16,923 nucleotides of DNA from NCBI GenBank assembly GCA_040877445.1, contig JBBDNT010000217.1, forward strand, positions 1-16,923, in the 5' to 3' direction. The notes beneath the pieces are model-generated. The model searched no databases and was not told the origin of the DNA. It was given only the letters and a program-made list of their open reading frames with translations. Positions 1 through 7,995 of the stretch are shown piece after piece. This stretch comes from JBBDNT01 sp040877445 (GTDB lineage: Bacteria; Planctomycetota; Planctomycetia; Planctomycetales; Planctomycetaceae). The translations under genes were made by a program, and so were the position numbers. Each line of letters begins with the position of its first letter. The stretch's first letter is position 1.

Positions 1-25
1 TCGACTTCCGGCGACGTTGAGGCCT

Positions 26-51
26 CACCGCCGGATTGCCAATCCATCCTA
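26..51 (+). repeat. Degenerate copy of two-tier hairpin repeat (family 1)
   Basis: This is a short element with a CAC...CCTA frame around a perfect 5-bp stem, GGATT/AATCC, with loop GCC. It shares TTGCCAATCC, then one variable base, then TCCTAC with the copy at 13769-13805. No outer stem is visible here. It lies upstream of the HDOD gene. The rest of 1-280 holds no credible gene. Confidence 0.5.
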
Positions 52-280
52 CGGACAACCCACAAGTTCGATCGTGATGAGCTACTACGGCGTGGATGAC
101 CGCGCGATGCAGCGGTCGGTTCGTCGCGGCCGTGTTCACGAGGTCCGCGCGATCGGTGCGATCGATAAAGTCGGCCGCCGCCCCGTACTGTGCGGCTGAA
201 TCGCACCCGGTTTCGTCAAGCGACGAATCGGTCGAAGTCGATAAGTCCCGCGGGAACACGTGCGCTTCGAGTCGACCACC

Positions 281-2155
281 ATGAGCAGCCGGCATATCGC
301 GGTCATTCTGTTCAACGAGGAGTCCCGCGCCGCGGCGGTCGCCGAAGAACTGCGGCCGATCGGCGTCGAAGTGCGGATCGCCGCCAGCACCGACGATTTC
401 CGCCGCGTCCTCAACAAGCAGCGGGTCGATGTCGTCGTCGTTCAGAACGACTTGGAGGGCTTCCTCTCGGGCGTCGAGGTGCTGGAGCGCGTCTACGGCG
501 ACCTGCTTCGCCCGCGGACCGTTCTGGCGGGAAGCCTGACGAGCGAGATGCAGGGGCGGGCGGCGAACGTCGGCGTCGACCGCGTCGTCCCCGGCGATGC
601 GACCCCCCGGCAATTGCGCGAGGCGGTCGAGCAGCTTCTCGGCGACGACTCGCAGGCCCAGTCGAACATCCCGGCCAAGGCCCGGCTGATCGTCCGCGAC
701 ACGGAATTCAAGCCCCTGCCGCAGTTGATGACCCGGCTGTGCCTGTATCTCGATCATCAGACCGCCTCGATGCAGGGGTTGGCGGACGACATCTCGGTCG
801 ATCCGAAGGTCACCGCGGAGTTGTTGAAGCTCACCAACAGCGCCGCGTTCGGGTTCCGCACGAAGGTCGACTCGGTGTTCGACGCGGTGCGGCTGCTGGG
901 AATCCGCCGCACGGTGGGGCTGATTCTCTCGGTGAACATGGTTCGCTCGCAGGCGGAGCTTTCCCGCGCGCTCCCCCCCGACGTGCAGCAATGGTACAAC
1001 TCGCGGAGCGTGCTGATCGCGAGCACGGCGTCGGCGTTCGCCAAGAACCTGGCGAACGTCTCGGCGGACACGGCCTACGTGCTGGGTTTGTTGCAGGACA
1101 TCGGCGTGCTGGTGCTGGCCCGGCATCACGGCGGGCGGTATCTCGGTCTTCTGAACCGCGCCCGGAAGGCGGCGCCGTTGCGGCTCGACGTCTGCGAGCT
1201 GCAGGAGTTCGAGGTGCATCATGCGCACGTGTCGGCGGCGCTGTTGCAGAAGTGGCAGCTGCCGCAATCGCTGATCTCCCTGGTGCTGGCCCATCACGAC
1301 GCCGCCGCCGCGGATCGCGAGCGGGCGGAGGTCGAAGAGCGGTTTTTGCACGTGATGCGGATCGGCGAGGCGGTGGCGAACATGGCCGACAACTCCGCCC
1401 CGCAACGCCACCACGCGTTCCACGCGCACCTGGCGCGGTACGGGGGGATGAGCGCGACGGTGGCCCAATGCCTGGCGGAAGCGGTCGCCAAGACGGTCGA
1501 ATCGAGCGCCCTGTTCTCGCTTCCCGCGCCGGATCCCGAGGCGATCGGCCGGCTGCTGAAAGAAGTCGCCCAGGAGCCGCAGGAGTCCCCCGCCGAGGCG
1601 GATGATCCGCCGGAAGCGCCGACCGCTGCCGAGACGCCGCCTTCGCCGTCGTCCCGGACGTTTGCCGCGTCCGCGAATCCTTCCTCGCCGGCGGCGCGGC
1701 CGCCGCGGGGCGACGCGCCGCGAAACACCGCCGCCGAACCGCCGGCGTCCATGCCCCTCCCGCAACGGACGCGGCGGCGGATCCTCGTGGTCGAGGACGA
1801 CATCACGGTGGTGCGGACCATCGAGCGGATGCTCGCCGAGTTCGACGTCGCCGTCGATTTCGCCGCGGAGGGGGCGGACGCCCGGCAGCACGCCATCCTC
1901 GCCGACGCCGTCTTGTGCGACGTGCATCTCACCGCGGAGCGCGGCGTGGAGCTGGTGCGGAGCCTGCGCCGGGCGCGGTACGCGCGGCCGATCATCATGA
2001 TCAGCGGCGACCGCAGCCGGGCGACCGTGATGGCGTGCCTCGAAGCCGGCGCGGACGACTACCTCGTCAAGCCGTTCGACAAGTCGGCGCTGGTGGAGAA
2101 ACTGCGGCGGCGGGGCGTTCCGATCGCGTCGCACCGCGAACCGGTCGGCGCGTGA
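281..2155 (+). CDS. HDOD domain signalling protein with N-terminal pseudo-receiver and C-terminal response-regulator receiver
   Basis: About 624 aa. Residues 5-125 look like a receiver fold without a clear phosphoacceptor set. Residues about 145-345 are an HDOD domain: the segment from PLPQLM through DPKVTAELLKLTNSAAFG is typical, and the HD-like motif reads GLLQDIG, so metal-dependent phosphodiesterase activity is not expected. Residues 430-495 are a Pro/Ala/Glu-rich linker. Residues 498-615 are a full receiver with acidic pair D506/D507, phosphoacceptor D547 in CDVHL, S575 and K597 in VKPF. HDOD proteins generally act as regulatory scaffolds in signalling; the target here is unknown. An in-frame GTG at 260 would extend the protein, but ATG at 281 begins a clean beta strand and was preferred; neither start has a strong Shine-Dalgarno. 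It is a single gene, convergent with the AMMECR1 gene. Confidence 0.9.
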   Translation: MSSRHIAVILFNEESRAAAVAEELRPIGVEVRIAASTDDFRRVLNKQRVDVVVVQNDLEGFLSGVEVLERVYGDLLRPRTVLAGSLTSEMQGRAANVGVDRVVPGDATPRQLREAVEQLLGDDSQAQSNIPAKARLIVRDTEFKPLPQLMTRLCLYLDHQTASMQGLADDISVDPKVTAELLKLTNSAAFGFRTKVDSVFDAVRLLGIRRTVGLILSVNMVRSQAELSRALPPDVQQWYNSRSVLIASTASAFAKNLANVSADTAYVLGLLQDIGVLVLARHHGGRYLGLLNRARKAAPLRLDVCELQEFEVHHAHVSAALLQKWQLPQSLISLVLAHHDAAAADRERAEVEERFLHVMRIGEAVANMADNSAPQRHHAFHAHLARYGGMSATVAQCLAEAVAKTVESSALFSLPAPDPEAIGRLLKEVAQEPQESPAEADDPPEAPTAAETPPSPSSRTFAASANPSSPAARPPRGDAPRNTAAEPPASMPLPQRTRRRILVVEDDITVVRTIERMLAEFDVAVDFAAEGADARQHAILADAVLCDVHLTAERGVELVRSLRRARYARPIIMISGDRSRATVMACLEAGADDYLVKPFDKSALVEKLRRRGVPIASHREPVGA

Positions 2156-2282
2156 CCCGTCTCCGGCGTCTCGCCGCGACCCGCCGATCGGATCAATAGG
2201 ACGTCGCAACACTTTTACCCGATAGTCGGAACACGTCTTCCAGATCGATCCCGTGGGGCGATCGGAGTCGAGTTCGACGCGG

Positions 2283-2324
2283 CGGGCTTCGTAGGGCGAA
2301 CTTCAGTTAGCCGTGCGAAGCCCG
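2283..2324 (-). repeat. Two-tier hairpin repeat, family 1 (minus orientation)
   Basis: The outer stem is a perfect 9 bp: CGGGCTTCG (2283-2291) pairs with CGAAGCCCG (2316-2324). Inside, read on the minus strand, are CAC, a GGC/GCC stem and an AACTGAAGTT tip, then CTA. The tip is identical to the copy at 2412-2447, but the outer stem is a different, still fully paired, sequence. Confidence 0.75.
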
Positions 2325-2411
2325 CGCCCCCGGACGCTCGGTAAAGCGTTCTGCCGAATTCACCGATGCTGTTCGATGGTGCTTTCGCCGTCGGAGAGTC
2401 CAGTGTGCGAT

Positions 2412-2447
2412 GGCGGGCACGACGAACTGAAGTTCGTCCTACCCGCC
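2412..2447 (+). repeat. Two-tier hairpin repeat, family 1 (plus orientation)
   Basis: The outer stem GGCGGG (2412-2417) pairs with CCCGCC (2442-2447). The internal loop is CAC opposite CTA. The inner stem GACGAACT pairs with AGTTCGTC around GA. The outer arms and the GACG/CGTC stem base are the same as at 13769-13805, while the tip differs. Confidence 0.8.
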
Positions 2448-2525
2448 CGATCGTCGACCGACCAAGTTCGCATCCGCCACTCCGCGCTCCCTCACATTCG
2501 CGGCTCGGAGAGCGAATCTCCGTCG

Positions 2526-3144
2526 TCACTGCTCGCGCGCCAGCGACCGGGCGGTGTACCGCAGCACTCGGAGCGTGTCGGACCAGTGATCGCTCGCGAG
2601 TCCCGCCTTCCGCTTGAGAGTGCTCACGAACTCGCACGGGTCCGAGAGTTGCTCCCAGACCGCGGGAAGCAACGTCCCCCGGCGGTCGCCTTCGATCAGA
2701 ATCAGCCCGTCGATGCCCGGCCGCACGCGGGACAACAACTCCGACTCGTCCGCGAACTCGATCGGCTCCGGCCGGCTGAGAATCGACAAGTGGATGTCGA
2801 TCAAGTCGAACTCGGCCGACGTCAGCGGCGAGAACCGCGGATCGCGGAACGCCGCCGCGATCGCATTCCGCGCGACGTTCTCCACGAGCGGCTCGATCGC
2901 TTCGAGCGACCCCATGCAGCCGCGCAGATCACCGCCGATCCGCAGCGTGACGAACGTCGCCAGCCGATCGCGCAGCGCCGGCGGAACATCTTCGGAAGAA
3001 AGCGGAAATCGGAACTCCGCGCGACGCCCGTCGTTCCGTCTCGCATCGCCCGAAGGCTCGCCGCGCAATGTCTGGTCGATCGACGCTTCGGCCACGTCGA
3101 GCAGCAGGTGGCGTTCTTCGTCGCTGATCTCGACGACGACGGAT

Positions 3145-3158
<14 letters not shown>
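2526..3158 (-). CDS. amrA: AmmeMemoRadiSam system protein A (AMMECR1 domain)
   Basis: 210 aa. The AMMECR1 domain fills most of the protein. The hallmark LRGCMGS (family LRGC[IM]G) lies at about residues 78-84, followed by AAFRDPRFSPL at about 102-112, the DIHLSILS strand and the C-terminal LLPAVWEQ segment. The biochemical role of AMMECR1 proteins is not established; in prokaryotes they co-occur with Memo-like and radical SAM proteins, as here. ATG at 3158 overlaps the end of the Memo-like gene by 14 bp, suggesting translational coupling. A GTG six bases upstream (3164) is an alternative start. No signal peptide or membrane segment is seen, so it should be cytoplasmic. Confidence 0.9.
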
Positions 3159-3963
<805 letters not shown>

Positions 3964-4027
3964 GGCGGTGTCGCGCGAATCGAGACTGGTCGCTTTGACC
4001 GAAGAACCCGGCGAGCGAATAATGGCG

Positions 4028-4123
4028 GTAGTTCCAAGTTCCGAGTTCCCAAGTTCCGAAATCGCGAGATCTCCGGCAGGTGCTTGCCGAAATGGAACTC
4101 GGAATTTCGGAACTTGGAACTAC
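4028..4123. repeat. Inverted array of AGTTCC heptamers in the divergent amr intergenic region
   Basis: The ends form a perfect 17-bp inverted repeat: GTAGTTCCAAGTTCCGA at 4028-4044 and its complement at 4107-4123. The left half holds AGTTCC at 4030, 4037, 4044 and 4052. The right half holds GGAACT at 4094, 4109 and 4116 plus GGAATT at 4101. Spacing is 7-8 bp throughout. It lies between the start codons of the Memo-like gene (-) and the radical SAM gene (+). Confidence 0.85.
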
Positions 4124-4188
4124 TGAATGAGACAAGCTGCCACGTCCCCCTATCCTATCCCCCGCCGCTCCCGGCGAAAAGAGGCGAA

Positions 4189-5289
4189 ATGTTCGATCGC
4201 GACGAGTTCACCGTCCCCACGAAATACTGGCACGCGCTTGACGACGGGCGCGTGCAATGCGACGTCTGCCCCCGCTTCTGCAAGCTGCACGAAGGGCAGC
4301 GCGGGTTCTGCTTCGTCCGCGCGCGGCAGAACGATCGGGTCGTGCTCACCACCTGGGGACGCTCCAGCGGGTACTGCGTCGATCCCATCGAAAAGAAGCC
4401 GCTCAATCATTTCCTTCCCGGCACGCCGGTCCTCTCGTTCGGCACCGCGGGCTGCAACCTGGGGTGCAAATTCTGCCAGAACTGGGACATCAGCAAGTCC
4501 CGCGAGATCGACACGCTGGCCGATCAGGCCGATCCCGCCACGATCGCCCGCGCGGCGCAGTCGCTCGGCTGCAAGAGCGTCGCCTTCACCTACAACGACC
4601 CCGTGATCTTCCTGGAATACGCGATCGACGTGGCGATCGCCTGCCGCGAGGCGGGCGTCAAGACGGTCGCCGTCACCGCGGGGGAAATCTGCCCCGAGCC
4701 GCGAGCCGAGTTCTTCGACCACATGGACGCGGCGAACGTCGATCTGAAGGGGTTCAGCGAGCGGTTCTATCACGACATCTGCCTGGGGCACTTCGAGCCG
4801 GTGCTCGATACGCTGAAGTACCTCAAGCACGAGACCGGCGTGTGGTTCGAGCTGACGACGCTGCTGATCCCCGGGCAGAACGACTCCGACGCGGAACTCG
4901 ACGAGATGACGCAATGGGTGGTCCGCGAACTCGGGCCGGACGTGCCGATGCACTTCACGGCGTTCCATCCCGACTTCCGGATGCTGGATACGCCGCACAC
5001 GCCGCCGGCCACGCTCTCTCGCGCGCGGCGGATCGCGATCAAGAACGGCGTGCGCTACGCCTACACCGGCAACGTGCATGATTCGGAAGGAGGCAGCACC
5101 TTCTGCCACGAGTGCGGCGGGCTGCTCGTCGAGCGCGACTGGTACGTCCTTTCGGAATGGAACCTCACCGGCGACGGCCGCTGCGAGTCGTGCGGCACGC
5201 GGTGCGCCGGCATCTTCGACGGTCCCCCCGGAGACTGGGGCCCGCGCCGCCAACCGGTCCGCCTGCGCGACTTCGCGGAGAGCGGCTGA
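4189..5289 (+). CDS. amrS: AmmeMemoRadiSam system radical SAM enzyme
   Basis: 366 aa. An N-terminal Cys cluster (C24, C27, C31, C41) is followed by the radical SAM motif CxxxCxxC at C89/C93/C96 (CNLGCKFC), which binds a 4Fe-4S cluster and S-adenosylmethionine. The middle carries FTYNDPVIF, NVDLKGF and HFTAFHPDFRM, typical of the PflA-like AmrS group. The C-terminus adds a Cys-rich tail (C306, C309, then C332 and C335), probably metal binding. The product of the reaction is unknown for the family. ATG at 4189 has GAGG at 4181-4184, a well placed Shine-Dalgarno; the long open frame upstream back to 2614 is antisense to the Memo and AMMECR1 genes and is not coding. It is transcribed divergently from the Memo/AMMECR1 pair. 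Confidence 0.94.
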   Translation: MFDRDEFTVPTKYWHALDDGRVQCDVCPRFCKLHEGQRGFCFVRARQNDRVVLTTWGRSSGYCVDPIEKKPLNHFLPGTPVLSFGTAGCNLGCKFCQNWDISKSREIDTLADQADPATIARAAQSLGCKSVAFTYNDPVIFLEYAIDVAIACREAGVKTVAVTAGEICPEPRAEFFDHMDAANVDLKGFSERFYHDICLGHFEPVLDTLKYLKHETGVWFELTTLLIPGQNDSDAELDEMTQWVVRELGPDVPMHFTAFHPDFRMLDTPHTPPATLSRARRIAIKNGVRYAYTGNVHDSEGGSTFCHECGGLLVERDWYVLSEWNLTGDGRCESCGTRCAGIFDGPPGDWGPRRQPVRLRDFAESG

Positions 5290-5313
5290 GGAACCATCAC
5301 GTGAATACCCCTT

Positions 5314-5351
5314 CCTGTCGGGACCGGGGTGTGGGATAATTCCGGGACAGG
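5314..5351 (+). promoter_or_regulatory. Weak promoter candidate inside an imperfect hairpin
   Basis: GATAAT at 5335-5340 matches a sigma-70 -10 box at five of six positions, about 100 bp before the squalene-cyclase-like gene. No good -35 box is seen. The segment is framed by CCTGTC (5314-5319) and GACAGG (5346-5351). It could equally be a hairpin after the radical SAM gene. Confidence 0.2.
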
Positions 5352-5366
5352 CGTCTTTTCTTCGGA

Positions 5367-5384
5367 GTTCCGCGTCTGCGGAAC
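5367..5384. repeat. Perfect small hairpin in the leader of the squalene-cyclase-like gene
   Basis: GTTCCGC (5367-5373) pairs perfectly with GCGGAAC (5378-5384) around a GTCT loop. No T-run follows, so it is not a standard terminator. It resembles the other short intergenic palindromes of the window, but no second copy was found here. Confidence 0.5.
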
Positions 5385-5444
5385 CCGCGACCTTTCCGAC
5401 CCGCGCGTCCTGGGGCCGCCGTTGGCGGCATGGAGGGCCTTGTG

Positions 5445-6482
5445 ATGAGCCGTTTCGCGATTCCGCTGCTTGCCGCCTTGGCGATGCTCGTCGTTCCCAG
5501 GCCCGCCGCCGCGGACGACCTGAAGCACGACGACATCCGCGTGCGCCGCGCCGTCACGCGCGGGCTCGACTGGCTGGCCCGCGAGCAGAATCGGCTCGGC
5601 TACTGGGAAGCCAATCAGGGGCAGTACCGCGTGGCGATGACCGCCTTGTGCGGCACCGCGCTGTTGGCCGAAGGCTCGACCACCACGCGCGGCAAGTACG
5701 CCAAGAACATTCGCCAGGCCGTCGATTACCTCGTGCAGATGTCCCGTCCCAACGGGCTGATCGGTTATCAGGAAGACTACCGCTACACCTACGGCCACGG
5801 CTTCTCGATGGTGTTCCTGTCGCAGGTCTACGGCGAAGAGGAGGACCGCGAGCGGCGGGCCGAATTGAAGCGCGTGCTCGAGAAGGCCGTGCAGTTCTGC
5901 GCCGAGGCGCAGACCTCGAAGGGGGGCTGGGGCTACGTGTCTGCCAAGGACGGGAACGATTTCGACGAAGGCTCGACCTGCGTCACGCAGGTGCAGGGAC
6001 TGCGGGCCTGCCGCAACGCCGGCATTCCCGTCTCGAAAGAGATCATCGACCGGGCGCACGAGTACATCCGCAAGTGCACGACGTCGGACGGCGGGATCAC
6101 CTACAGCCTGCAGAACCGCGGGGGCGCGCGGCCCCCGATCACGGCGGCGGCGGTCGCCACCATGTTCAGCACCGGAGAGTACGACTCCGAACAGGTCAAG
6201 AAGATGCTCGCCTACTGCGAGCGGAACGTCTGGCCCGGCGGAAACCAGAACAACATCTCCGGCCATTGGCACTACGCCCACTACTACTACGCCCAGGCGA
6301 TGTACCGCCGCGGCGACAAGGAGTGGCAGAAGTATATCAACGACATCGGCAACGACATCCTCCGCAAGCAGTCCGCCGCGGGCGACTGGAAGGAAGGCTA
6401 CGTCGGCTCGGTCTACACGACCGCGATCAACCTCACCATCCTGCAACTCGGCAACGGATACCTGCCGATCTATCAGCGGTGA
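5445..6482 (+). CDS. Secreted prenyltransferase/squalene-oxidase repeat protein (squalene-hopene-cyclase-like alpha-toroid)
   Basis: 345 aa. A signal peptide is clear (hydrophobic residues 4-18, AAA-DD cleavage region near 21-25). The body is an alpha/alpha-toroid with three QxxxGxW repeat motifs, at Q48-W54, Q156-W162 and Q309-W315. The catalytic DxDD motif of squalene-hopene cyclases is not seen; the nearest sequence is DFDE at 172-175. The length is also about half that of a true cyclase, so it is probably a binding or structural member of the superfamily rather than a triterpene cyclase; many planctomycete secreted proteins look like this. ATG at 5445 is chosen because GGAGGG sits 7 bases upstream and the signal peptide starts there; the upstream ATG at 5430 lacks this. 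It stands alone after amrS with a 155-bp leader. Confidence 0.85.
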   Translation: MSRFAIPLLAALAMLVVPRPAAADDLKHDDIRVRRAVTRGLDWLAREQNRLGYWEANQGQYRVAMTALCGTALLAEGSTTTRGKYAKNIRQAVDYLVQMSRPNGLIGYQEDYRYTYGHGFSMVFLSQVYGEEEDRERRAELKRVLEKAVQFCAEAQTSKGGWGYVSAKDGNDFDEGSTCVTQVQGLRACRNAGIPVSKEIIDRAHEYIRKCTTSDGGITYSLQNRGGARPPITAAAVATMFSTGEYDSEQVKKMLAYCERNVWPGGNQNNISGHWHYAHYYYAQAMYRRGDKEWQKYINDIGNDILRKQSAAGDWKEGYVGSVYTTAINLTILQLGNGYLPIYQR

Positions 6483-6500
6483 GCGGGCGGTGCAGCTCGT

Positions 6501-6570
6501 GAGAGACCGTCTTCGAATCGCCGCAACGGAAACGACGATCGCGTGGGAGCAGCGGAATTCGCAAGAATAC
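6501..6570 (+). repeat. Dispersed repeat copy (family 3)
   Basis: GAGAGACCGTCTTCGAATCG at 6501-6520 matches 18 of 20 bases with 10225-10244. The segment at 6550-6568 (AGCGGAATTCGCAAGAAT) matches the hairpin arms at 10245-10312, differing at one of 18 bases from the complement of the right arm. It lies between the squalene-cyclase-like gene and the antitoxin gene. Confidence 0.7.
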
Positions 6571-6622
6571 GGCCTTCGATCACTGCGTCGACCGGTTGAG
6601 AAAGACACATCCGAGGACTGCG

Positions 6623-6907
6623 ATGACCTTGATGATCGAACTTCCGGACGATCTGCAGGAGCGCCTGCGGCGCGAAGCCGAGCGTCGTGGACTTCCAATC
6701 GAGACTTGCACATTGCAGTTGCTCGAACGATCCCTGCCTTCGAAGGATCGTCGGGAAGCGGTCGTGGAACTGCTGCAATCGTGGATCGACGAGGAGGATT
6801 CCCGCGAACAGCAGGAGACCGGCGATAGCCTGATGGAGGCGCTGGACGCCGATCGGCCTTCAAGCCGGACCCTGTTCCCTCCCGACCTGCGAGGAGTCAC
6901 GTGGTGA
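6623..6907 (+). CDS. Antitoxin of a VapBC-type toxin-antitoxin pair
   Basis: 94 aa. The N-terminus MTLMIELPDDLQERLRREA, followed by GLPIE, resembles ribbon-helix-helix DNA-binding antitoxins (a short strand then two helices). The acidic C-terminal half would wrap the toxin. Role (by family): neutralise the downstream PIN-domain ribonuclease and repress its own operon. ATG at 6623 has GAGGA at 6613-6617; an in-frame TTG at 6596 is less likely. Its stop overlaps the toxin start in GTGA at 6904-6907, the usual arrangement for such pairs. No operator palindrome was identified with confidence. Confidence 0.75.
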   Translation: MTLMIELPDDLQERLRREAERRGLPIETCTLQLLERSLPSKDRREAVVELLQSWIDEEDSREQQETGDSLMEALDADRPSSRTLFPPDLRGVTW

Positions 6908-7356
6908 CGCGAGCCGTCCTTCTCGATGCGGGTCCGTTGGGGCTCGTGACGAATCCGAAACGGTCGCCGCAAAGCACCGCCTGTGCTCAATGGCTTCAGT
7001 CTCTCGTCGCCGACGGCGTGCGGGTGTTCGTGCCGGAGATCGCGGATTACGAGGTCCGTCGTGAGCTGATTCGCGCCGGGAAGTCGCGCGGACTTTCACG
7101 ACTCGACGCACTCGCGAATTCTCTGGGATACTTGCCGATCACCACGACGGCGATGCGGCATGCGGCCGAGCTTTGGGCGCGCGTTCGCCAACAGGGGCGG
7201 CCGACCGCCGATGACAGCGCGCTCGATGCCGACGTCATCCTGGCGGCCCAAGCGCTTTCCCTCGCTGAACCGGATTGCATCGTCGCCACCACCAACGTGG
7301 GACACTTGACGCGAATGGTGAACGCGGCGAGGTGGACGGAAATCGCCGCCGAGTAG
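6904..7356 (+). CDS. PIN-domain toxin (VapC-type ribonuclease)
   Basis: 150 aa. PIN-domain features in order: LLDAGPLG with D8 near the N-terminus, VPEIADYEVRREL with E45, SALDADVILAAQA with D108 and D110, and IVATTNVGHL with N131. These correspond to the acidic metal-binding set of PIN nucleases. By family it is a Mg-dependent endoribonuclease held inactive by the upstream antitoxin. GTG at 6904 is preferred: GAGGAG at 6891-6896 lies 7 bases upstream and the codon overlaps the antitoxin stop by GTGA. GTG at 6901 is possible but only 4 bases from the Shine-Dalgarno. Confidence 0.85.
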   Translation: MTRAVLLDAGPLGLVTNPKRSPQSTACAQWLQSLVADGVRVFVPEIADYEVRRELIRAGKSRGLSRLDALANSLGYLPITTTAMRHAAELWARVRQQGRPTADDSALDADVILAAQALSLAEPDCIVATTNVGHLTRMVNAARWTEIAAE

Positions 7357-7421
7357 TCGCGTCGACATCTTACGGTGCCAGTAGAAACAGCGAAATGCCG
7401 GTCGACGCCGAGAATCGCTCC

Positions 7422-7799
7422 ATGTCGCGCCGTAAGCCGAAGTACATCCGCGAGGCGGCAGAGGCCGCCGCCGATGCCGCGCGGGACGCTCGGTTGGAGC
7501 GTACCGAGCACTCGCCGACGCGAATTCCCGCCGATACGTCCCAGCAGGCGCCGCACACTTCCTTCGGCGGTGTCCCGCTCTGGTATGAGGACCGCACCTT
7601 CCGCTGCGTCGATTGCGGTCGCGAAGAGATCTGGACCGCCGAGCAGCAGAAGTGGTGGTACGAAACGGCCAAGGGCTACTCCTTCTCGCGAGCCATCCGC
7701 TGCCGCGAGTGCCGCAACGCCCGTCGCGACGCGCACGGCGGAACGCCGAGACGCTCGCACCGCGACCGCCGAGAAGGCACGCCCGCCGACGATTCATGA
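7422..7799 (+). CDS. Small zinc-ribbon domain protein (zf-trcl-like)
   Basis: 125 aa from ATG 7422. The N-terminal 40 residues are charged and Ala/Arg-rich, probably helical. Residues 51-102 hold a zinc-ribbon with two CxxC pairs (C62/C65 in CVDCG and C94/C97 in CREC) and the intervening WTAEQQKWWYE, a pattern of the probable zinc-ribbon family. The C-terminus is basic and probably disordered. Function unknown; a nucleic-acid or protein binding role is only a guess. An in-frame ATG at 7395 would add 9 residues and cannot be excluded; neither start has a strong Shine-Dalgarno. It lies 65 bp after the toxin gene and ends 33 bp before the assembly gap. Confidence 0.75.
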   Translation: MSRRKPKYIREAAEAAADAARDARLERTEHSPTRIPADTSQQAPHTSFGGVPLWYEDRTFRCVDCGREEIWTAEQQKWWYETAKGYSFSRAIRCRECRNARRDAHGGTPRRSHRDRREGTPADDS

Positions 7800-7832
7800 G
7801 ACGCCCCGGAATTCGGCGTGATCCAGCGACCC

Positions 7833-7842
7833 NNNNNNNNNN
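7833..7842. other. Assembly gap (10 N)
   Basis: Ten consecutive N mark a scaffold join. The true gap size and even the linkage of the two sides are uncertain. The zinc-ribbon gene ends before it and the CoxS-like gene ends after it, so no recognised gene is cut. A gene could nevertheless be missing here. Confidence 0.98.
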
Positions 7843-7924
7843 CGCTTCCTCATCGGACACCGTGGGACGTGGCAACCGTGCCGATCATGGAGATCGCAGG
7901 GCGCGGCTTCTTGTCGCTGCGCGA

Positions 7925-7951
7925 CACGGCCTATGGCGGCCAATGGCCGTG
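7925..7951. repeat. Imperfect hairpin downstream of the CoxS-like gene
   Basis: CACGGCC (7925-7931) pairs with GGCCGTG (7945-7951). After two mismatches the pairing continues TGG/CCA, giving 10 of 12 paired positions. It lies about 45 bp beyond the CoxS-like stop in its direction of transcription. It could act in termination, but no T-run follows. Confidence 0.45.
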
Positions 7952-7995
7952 CCACCCTGCCGGCTGGAGGACTCCGTGGAGCCTTGCACGGCGAC

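Larger units (their letters stand above)
2156..2525. other. Gene-free convergent intergenic region
   Basis: This 370-bp region separates the ends of the HDOD gene (+) and the AMMECR1 gene (-). No coding sequence is supported. It contains two oppositely oriented copies of hairpin family 1, at 2283-2324 and 2412-2447, which could end or slow transcription from both sides. No T-run follows either hairpin, so a classical terminator cannot be claimed. Confidence 0.6.

Noticed and set aside
256..261. CACGTG palindrome before the HDOD gene as a regulatory site
   Set aside because: A single six-base palindrome is expected by chance in GC-rich DNA and no second copy or known regulator supports it.
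190..1605. Open frame of 471 codons in a second plus-strand frame
   Set aside because: It overlaps the HDOD gene in another frame, has low-complexity Arg/Gly composition and no domain motifs.
5061..6863. 600-codon minus-strand frame
   Set aside because: It is antisense to the squalene-cyclase-like gene and the antitoxin, without domain motifs.
7843..7995. Start of a molybdenum hydroxylase large-subunit gene downstream of the CoxS-like gene
   Set aside because: A minus-strand ATG at 7853 runs into the N gap after three codons and has no ribosome binding site. The surrounding sequence is hairpin-like, so no gene can be claimed.
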